Assembly: GCA_020635725.1 (NCBI GenBank)
Contig: JACJZF010000014.1
Span: 6,653-70,652, forward strand
Direction of reading: 5' to 3'
DNA: 64,000 nucleotides
DNA from: Flavobacteriales bacterium
GTDB lineage: Bacteria; Bacteroidota; Bacteroidia; Flavobacteriales_F; PHOS-HE28
A program made the translations under genes and the position numbers. Each line of letters starts with the position of its first letter. The first letter of the stretch is position 1. Below, in pieces: positions 59,172-64,000 of this stretch. Below the pieces are notes generated by a model. The model was given only the letters and a program-made list of their open reading frames with translations. It searched no databases and was not told where the DNA came from.

Positions 59172-62126
59172 CTACGGCTGTGTCTCGATGAGGACTTCGT
59201 CCAAGAAGATCCACGAGCTACCTCCTTTGCCCGGGTGCCAGTCTGGGCAGGGGCCCGCGTTCTTGGCGGTGATCGCGATCCATCGGGCCCTGCGGCCTCC
59301 CAGCTCGCGCCAGAGCTCGCGCGTGATGCCGCCTTCTTGTTGCCGGTCCACATCAGGGGTGATTGTCGCGCTGCTCCATTGCCGCTGGTTCGCGCTTACG
59401 CTGATGGTCACTTCGCTCGGCAGCCAGACCCAGCTCTTCTGGTCCTGCAGCGCGCTCAGTCCAACGCGCTTCAGTTTCATCACTTTCCCGAGGTCGATCA
59501 TGGCCACCACATCCTGGTCGCGGTAGCCCTGCCACTCGCCGGTGCGGAAATCGGTGCCGCCGCGTACGCCATCGATGAGCGCGTTGTTACCGCCTGCAGC
59601 GTACTGGTTGGCGTATGTGCTCTCCAGTTTGATGGTGCGGCCGCCCTCGTACTTGTTATAGCGCGCGGTGACGGGCTTGGAGCCGATCAGGTTCTTGCGG
59701 CCCTGCGTGCCCGGGACCAAGGCCGTGGCAGTCACCGTGCAGCTGTTGCGGATCCAGAATGGAGCCTCATATCGCACGGGCTCGCCATTGTCGATCGTGT
59801 ACTCGATGCGTGCGCGGTCGTCGCTGCTGCTGATGGCGACGAGCAGGCTATCCGTGAAACTCTGCCGCTCCGCCTGAATGATGGGCACGGGCGTCCAGTC
59901 GTCAGCGGTCTCCTGGATGAAGCGCCCCGGTGATCCTCCGGCGCGGGGGCCAAGCGTGAAACGCAGTTCACCACCGCGCATCAGTTCATCGTGTGTTAAC
60001 GTGCGATAGGACTTCGTCTCCTGTCCGTTCCAGGTGAAGCTCTCCACATGCGAGCGGTCCTTGCCGAGGATCTCCGTGCTCATGTGCCAGCGCTTGCCAT
60101 CGCCCAGGTCGATGGTGGCCTCATCGAAGAGTGGCCAGCCGATGGTGTATTTCGGATCGCCTGGGCAGATAGGGTAGAGGCCGAGCGCGCTCCAGACCAG
60201 CCACGCGCTCATCTGCCCGCAGTCCTCGTTGCCGATGAGGCCATCCGGCGCATCGGTGTAGAACTCTTGCATAATGCGGCGCGCAAAGACATCGGTGCTC
60301 AGCGGACGGTCGCTCAGGTTGTAGAGATAAGCGAAGTTGTGACTGGGCTCGTTGCCATGCGCGTACTGGCCGATCAGCCCGGTGATGTCGCTCTGGTCGC
60401 GGCCGGTGGTGCTCTTCTTGGCGGTGAAGAGGGCATCGAGCCGCTGTGCCAATCCGCTCGGGCCGCCGCTCAACGCGGTGAAGCGGTCCATGTCGTGCGG
60501 CACGAAGAAGGCGTACTGCCATGCATTGGCCTCGGTGAAGTGGAAGTTCACCTCATAGGGGTCGAAGGGCTGCGTGAAGCCGCCGTTGCGCCGCGCGCGG
60601 AAGAACCGTGTCTCGGGATCGAAGAGGTTCTGCCAGTTCCGGCTGAGGGCGTAGAAGCGCTGCGCCACATCCTTCTCGCCGATCATCTCCGCGAAACGCG
60701 CGATGCACCAATCGTCGTAGGCGTATTCAAGCGTGCGGCTCACGCTCTCGGGCTCATCCTCGCTGCTGATATAGCCGCGCTCGCGATAGGCCTTCAGCCC
60801 GAAGTGGTCCGCCTCTGCGCTGGCCACCATCGCCTCTAGCGCCAACTTCGCGTCGAAATCGCGGATGCCTTTCGCGTATGCATCGGCGATCACGCTCACG
60901 CTGTGGTATCCGATCATGCAATCGGTCTCGTTGCCCCAGAGCTCCCATACGGGCAGGCGTCCGCCTTGCTGGTAGTGCAACAGGAAGGTTCGGATCCAAT
61001 CGCGCGTCATCTCCGGCTCCAGCACGGTCATCAGCGGGTGCAACGCGCGGAAGGTGTCCCAGAGGCTGAAGACCGTGTACACATCATGATCCGCCTTGTG
61101 GACCTGGCCATCCATGCCACGGTAGCTGCCATCGGCATCGTTGAAGATGTACGGCGCCACATAGCAGTGGTAGAGCGCGGTGTAGTAGGCGCGCTGTTGC
61201 TCCTTCGTGCCGCCTTTCACCTGCACTTTGTTGAGCTTGGTGTTCCAGGCTTCCTCGGCCTGCTTGCGCACGCGGTCGAAATCCCAATGCGGCACCTCTG
61301 CTTCCAGGTTCGCACGGGCGCCTTCGATGCTGACGGCGCTGATGCCGACCTTGACCACAAGCGGCTCACCGTTCAAGTCACCGAAGGAGAGGATGTCCAC
61401 CTCGCGCTGCGTGGCGTCGATCTGGTCGGCGATGGTGCCCTGGCCCTCTCGGGGTAGCAAGGGCTTGCTGATTCGCATGCAGAAGAACAACCGCTGGTCC
61501 TTGGCCCATGAAGAGGAGCGTCGCTCGCCAACCACCTCGTGGTCGCCCACGCGCATGATGCTCGACGCGTTCAGGTAATCGCGGTGGCGTAGGTCGATGA
61601 TGATGTTGGCCTCCAGATTCGCCGGGAAGTCGTAGCGATGCATTCCCGCACGCGAGCTCGCCGTCAGTTCGGCTTTCACCCCATTCGCCAGGTCCACGCG
61701 GTAGTAGCCCGTACTCGCGGCTTCATCAGCATGACTGAAAGAGGAGCGGTATTTCTCCGGCTCGGTTGAAGCCAGGCCGGGCATCGGCATCACCAGCACA
61801 TCGCACAGATCCGCCACACCAGTACCGCTCAGGTGCGTATGGCTGAAGCCGTAGATGAGGCTGTCCGAATAGTGGTATCCACCGCAGCCATCCCAGTCCA
61901 TGTAACCGTCCGGTCGCGTATCCGGGCTCAGCTGCACCATGCCGTTGGGAACGCACGCGCCTGGGAAGGTGTGGCCGTGGCCGCCAGTGCCGATGAAGGG
62001 GTTGACGAGTTCGCGAGCGGGATTGGGTGTTTGCGCGAAGAGGGCCGCTGGGAGGAGGAGGGAGAGGAATGCAATACCCTCACGCAGAGGCGCAGGGGAC
62101 GCAGAGTGAACGGGGAAATTCGTCAT
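59172..62126 (-). CDS. GH92-family alpha-mannosidase with C-terminal F5/8 type C domain
   Basis: 984 aa, secreted (hydrophobic FLSLLLPAALFAQ). GH92 motifs are strong: PFIGTGGHGHTFPGACVPNGMVQLSPD, GFSHTHLSGTG, WELWGNETDCMIGYHSV and GNEDCGQMSAWLVWSALGLYPICPG. Known members are Ca2+-dependent alpha-mannosidases. The last about 130 residues look like an F5/8 type C carbohydrate-binding domain. Residues 7-17 of the start are encoded by a CGCAGAG inverted repeat, and the ATG overlaps the GxxExxY stop (ATGA), so the 5' end has probably been rewritten by an insertion. Confidence 0.93.
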   Translation of the reverse strand: MTNFPVHSASPAPLREGIAFLSLLLPAALFAQTPNPARELVNPFIGTGGHGHTFPGACVPNGMVQLSPDTRPDGYMDWDGCGGYHYSDSLIYGFSHTHLSGTGVADLCDVLVMPMPGLASTEPEKYRSSFSHADEAASTGYYRVDLANGVKAELTASSRAGMHRYDFPANLEANIIIDLRHRDYLNASSIMRVGDHEVVGERRSSSWAKDQRLFFCMRISKPLLPREGQGTIADQIDATQREVDILSFGDLNGEPLVVKVGISAVSIEGARANLEAEVPHWDFDRVRKQAEEAWNTKLNKVQVKGGTKEQQRAYYTALYHCYVAPYIFNDADGSYRGMDGQVHKADHDVYTVFSLWDTFRALHPLMTVLEPEMTRDWIRTFLLHYQQGGRLPVWELWGNETDCMIGYHSVSVIADAYAKGIRDFDAKLALEAMVASAEADHFGLKAYRERGYISSEDEPESVSRTLEYAYDDWCIARFAEMIGEKDVAQRFYALSRNWQNLFDPETRFFRARRNGGFTQPFDPYEVNFHFTEANAWQYAFFVPHDMDRFTALSGGPSGLAQRLDALFTAKKSTTGRDQSDITGLIGQYAHGNEPSHNFAYLYNLSDRPLSTDVFARRIMQEFYTDAPDGLIGNEDCGQMSAWLVWSALGLYPICPGDPKYTIGWPLFDEATIDLGDGKRWHMSTEILGKDRSHVESFTWNGQETKSYRTLTHDELMRGGELRFTLGPRAGGSPGRFIQETADDWTPVPIIQAERQSFTDSLLVAISSSDDRARIEYTIDNGEPVRYEAPFWIRNSCTVTATALVPGTQGRKNLIGSKPVTARYNKYEGGRTIKLESTYANQYAAGGNNALIDGVRGGTDFRTGEWQGYRDQDVVAMIDLGKVMKLKRVGLSALQDQKSWVWLPSEVTISVSANQRQWSSATITPDVDRQQEGGITRELWRELGGRRARWIAITAKNAGPCPDWHPGKGGSSWIFLDEVLIETQP
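62079..62098 (+). repeat. 20-bp inverted repeat, left arm
   Basis: CTCACGCAGAGGCGCAGGGG on the plus strand, followed by GACGCAGAG. It is identical, in the opposite orientation, to 62551-62570. It lies within the first codons of the GH92 gene. Confidence 0.85.
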
Positions 62127-62515
62127 GTTCGGTCTTCGATGTACTTGTTCGCGATGCGCGACAACCCTTCGAGCAGAGTTTCCCTGCCGAAGTTGATCAA
62201 CAAAGCGATCCGGAGGTCTTGCAGTCTGAGGTATGTCTGAACGCGCTTGTAGTCAACAGCAGGCACGTCTTCAACAGACTTCAATTCAACGATTACGATT
62301 CCTTCTACGAGCATGTCCATGCGGAAGCCGACAGGGAAATCCTCGCCATCGATCACAACTGGCACGGGCACTTGGCACTGAACTTTCAGGCCGCGGTTCG
62401 TCAATCGTTTGGCTAGGACTGCTTCATAGACCGATTCGAGAAGCCCTGGCCCGACCTCGCGATGAATCCTGATGGCTTCCTCAATGATGGTGCCCGTGAT
62501 CTGGTTGATCTCCAT
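62123..62515 (-). CDS. GxxExxY-family protein, PD-(D/E)xK nuclease-like
   Basis: 130 aa from the ATG at 62515. The name motif is GLLESVY at 24-30. Nuclease-type residues Asp67 and Glu77-x-Lys79 (FRMDMLVEGIVIVELKSV) suggest a PD-(D/E)xK-like site. LNFG-like INFG is at 107-110. An upstream start at 62614 would add 33 residues, partly encoded by the CGCAGAG repeat (ISRRGAGG), which is less likely. The gene is enclosed by 20-bp inverted repeats. No function is established for the family. Confidence 0.85.
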   Translation of the reverse strand: MEINQITGTIIEEAIRIHREVGPGLLESVYEAVLAKRLTNRGLKVQCQVPVPVVIDGEDFPVGFRMDMLVEGIVIVELKSVEDVPAVDYKRVQTYLRLQDLRIALLINFGRETLLEGLSRIANKYIEDRT

Positions 62516-62550
62516 AGCTGCTGCAATCAACTTTGCGAGTTCCTCCGCGC

Positions 62551-62570
62551 CCCCTGCGCCTCTGCGTGAG
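62551..62570 (-). repeat. 20-bp inverted repeat, right arm
   Basis: On the minus strand reads CTCACGCAGAGGCGCAGGGG, exactly the left arm at 62079-62098. A further partial copy lies at 62643-62656. Confidence 0.85.
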
Positions 62571-62642
62571 ATGCGCTCCTGCTGGATTTCCAAGCGCCCC
62601 TCAGTGCGAGCCATGGCGACGCGCCGCGTGACAAATTATCAT

Positions 62643-62656
62643 GCGCCTCTGCGTGA
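62643..62656 (-). repeat. partial CGCAGAG repeat copy
   Basis: TCACGCAGAGGCGC on the minus strand, 72 bases outside the right arm, in the same orientation as that arm. Confidence 0.6.
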
Positions 62657-62663
62657 CCCATCA

Positions 62664-63560
62664 TCACCCCAGCGTGCCCAACGCCGCCGCCCCCAGCAAC
62701 GCCGCATCATCATCCGGCAGGGCCGATACGGTCAAGTCCACGCGCCCTTGATAGATGTTGAGCAGCGCTGAATGGAAACGATCCCGGAGCGGAGCCATGA
62801 GCAATTCGCCATTGCGCGCGATGCCTCCAAAGAGCACGATCCGCCTCGGCCCCGTGGCGCACACGGCATTCGCCAATCCGATGGCCAGCCAGTCCGTGGT
62901 GCGCGTAAAGCACTCCTTCGCAGCAGCGTCTCCTGCATTCGCTCGGTCGGCTATGGCCTTCACATCCTCAGCACCTCCTGCGCCTCCAGCTTCCATGTAG
63001 GTGGCCTTCATGCCCCGGATGCTCACATAGGCTTCTAAGCAACCCTTCCTTCCGCAGGTGCAATCACGACCACCGGGGATGAGGATCATGTGGCCGAGCT
63101 CCCCGGCGTTCCCTGCACTGCCCAGCACCAGTCGGCCATTCACGATGAAGCCACTGCCGACACCGGTGCCTAGCGTGACCACTAAGAGGTCGTCGATGCC
63201 CTGGCCGGCACCGTAGCGCCATTCGCCCAGTGCCGCCGCGTTCGCATCGTTGCCGAGCACGGCAGGCACGCCTAAGCGGTCGCTCATCATTCGTGCCAGG
63301 GGCACATCATGCTTCCACGGCAGGTTGGGCGCCATCTCGATGATGCCCGTGAGCTGGTTGGCGTTCGGCGCGCCGATGCCGACGGCTGTCGGTCGTCCGT
63401 TGTCCGTTGTCAGCAGTTCGGCCTCTCGAGCAAGGGCGTCCGCGAAGGCGTGGTCGTCGGCATGGCCTGTGGTGCTGATGCGCGCTCGGGCAATCACCTT
63501 TCCACCTTGAACCAGGCCGAGCTTGCTGGTGGTGCCGCCGATGTCGATGCCCAGGATCAT
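62664..63560 (-). CDS. ROK-family sugar kinase
   Basis: 298 aa from the ATG at 63560. ATP motif MILGIDIGGTTSKLG at the start, catalytic Asp105 in GNDANAAALGE, GTGVGSGF, and the zinc motif CTCGRKGCLEAY (Cys167, Cys169, Cys174). A glucokinase- or glucosamine-kinase-like protein. It is coupled by ATGA to the MFS sugar transporter upstream, which suggests uptake and phosphorylation of one hexose. Residues about 50-60 (LTTDNGRPTAV) are encoded by a copy of the TGTCNGT heptamer repeat. Confidence 0.92.
   Translation of the reverse strand: MILGIDIGGTTSKLGLVQGGKVIARARISTTGHADDHAFADALAREAELLTTDNGRPTAVGIGAPNANQLTGIIEMAPNLPWKHDVPLARMMSDRLGVPAVLGNDANAAALGEWRYGAGQGIDDLLVVTLGTGVGSGFIVNGRLVLGSAGNAGELGHMILIPGGRDCTCGRKGCLEAYVSIRGMKATYMEAGGAGGAEDVKAIADRANAGDAAAKECFTRTTDWLAIGLANAVCATGPRRIVLFGGIARNGELLMAPLRDRFHSALLNIYQGRVDLTVSALPDDDAALLGAAALGTLG
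63387..63414. repeat. TGTCNGT heptamer repeat inside the ROK coding region
   Basis: Four heptamers, TGTCGGT, CGTCCGT, TGTCCGT and TGTCAGC, match the paaA-paaB spacer repeat at 5232-5259 in order, with a few differences. Here they code for protein. Confidence 0.6.
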
Positions 63561-64000
63561 GCCGTGGCGCGTTTGGTGTAGAGGCCGTATGCCACAATGA
63601 AGCCGTAGCAGCCGAGCAGCAGCACGAAGGCGGTCTTGAATCCGAAGCCATCGGCCAGGCGGCCCAGCAGCGGCGGTATGAAAGCGCCGCCCATGATCGC
63701 TGTGCAGAGGATCCCGGAAGCCTGCGGTTTCAGGTCGCCCATGCCTTCGATGGCCTCGGTGAAGATGGTGGGGAACATCACGGAGTTGAAGAGCCCCACG
63801 GCCAGGATGCTCCACATGGCGGTGAAGCCTTCGGTGCCCATGCTCACGCCGATAAGGGCGATGGCCGCGCCGCCGAACGCCGCCAGCACCACCGGAGGTC
63901 GCATGACCAAGGTGAGCGCCGAGCCGACGAAGCGGCCGACCATGGCACCGCCCCAGTACAGGGCGACGAAGGTGGCCACCACGCCTTTGGCATCCACCGT
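63557..64000 (-). CDS. MFS sugar transporter (FHS type), 5' end cut by window edge
   Basis: The last 147 or so residues of a transporter; the start lies beyond the right edge. Three to four membrane helices (VATFVALYWGGAMVGRFVGSAL, ILAVGLFNSVMFPTIFTEAIEGM, ASGILCTAIMGGAFIPPLLGRLADGFG) match the C-terminal half of the fucose/glucose-galactose H+ symporter family. Coupled to the ROK kinase. Confidence 0.9.
   Translation of the reverse strand, partial: TVDAKGVVATFVALYWGGAMVGRFVGSALTLVMRPPVVLAAFGGAAIALIGVSMGTEGFTAMWSILAVGLFNSVMFPTIFTEAIEGMGDLKPQASGILCTAIMGGAFIPPLLGRLADGFGFKTAFVLLLGCYGFIVAYGLYTKRATA

Noticed and set aside
1..64000. tRNA or rRNA genes
   Set aside because: No cloverleaf-like or rRNA-like segment was recognised by eye; a tRNA search program could still find one.

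Overview
The window is GC-rich, densely coding DNA from a member of the Bacteroidota, most likely a high-GC, Flavobacteriales-like lineage. Supporting signs are type IX secretion sorting tails on several secreted proteins, a bacillithiol enzyme (BshC), a 7TMR-DISM histidine kinase, the near absence of Shine-Dalgarno sequences, and a recurring TAnnTTTG-like -7 box only a few bases upstream of many start codons. The lineage is an inference from gene content; no rRNA or tRNA gene was seen.

Layout. 1-3.5 kb: miaA (cut by the left edge), a pRiA4b ORF-3-like gene, a tRNA nucleotidyltransferase and a hicBA toxin-antitoxin pair. 3.5-7.5 kb: phenylacetyl-CoA epoxidase genes, with paaABCD on the minus strand and paaE divergent. 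7.6-15.5 kb: a signalling island with an E1-like (ThiF)/nitroreductase fusion, an acyl-homoserine-lactone-synthase-like GNAT protein, a 7TMR-DISM kinase, a receiver-PAS-kinase hybrid and a divergent single-domain receiver. 15.5-25.6 kb: bshC, guaA, a LysM/periplasmic-binding fusion, a fatty acid desaturase, a YjbR-type protein and a tricorn-type protease. 25.6-30.6 kb: repeat-rich DNA with a two-hairpin repeat, a two-unit tandem array, and a 22-unit 21-bp array in perfect register. Between these lie a TMEM175-type channel, a metallopeptidase, a LuxR-type regulator and an FnIII protein. 30.6-35.3 kb: a helicase-less type ISP-like restriction-modification enzyme, a short CDF-type transporter and tryptophan 2,3-dioxygenase. 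35.3-51.1 kb: more hairpin repeats and mostly housekeeping or secreted proteins, including two sorting-tail proteins, an ExeM-like nuclease, a class D beta-lactamase-like protein, GreA/B and PEP synthase. 51.1-59.1 kb: a 13-gene same-strand cluster led by an ArsR regulator and dominated by seven SRPBCC/AHSA1 proteins. 59.2-64 kb: a GH92 glycosidase, a GxxExxY protein, a ROK kinase and the end of an MFS sugar transporter (cut by the right edge).

The most unusual layer is the repeats. Heptameric and CGCAGAG-type mini-repeats sit in operon spacers and supply stop codons, signal-peptide codons and even internal codons of real genes. The GxxExxY gene is enclosed by perfect 20-bp inverted repeats, so it looks like a minimal mobile unit. 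A two-hairpin intergenic element occurs three times with compensating changes in its stems. The 22-unit 21-bp array has no indel anywhere, so its conserved cores all fall on one face of the helix and in one codon phase. The best candidate for an undescribed gene system is the signalling island at 8-15.5 kb.
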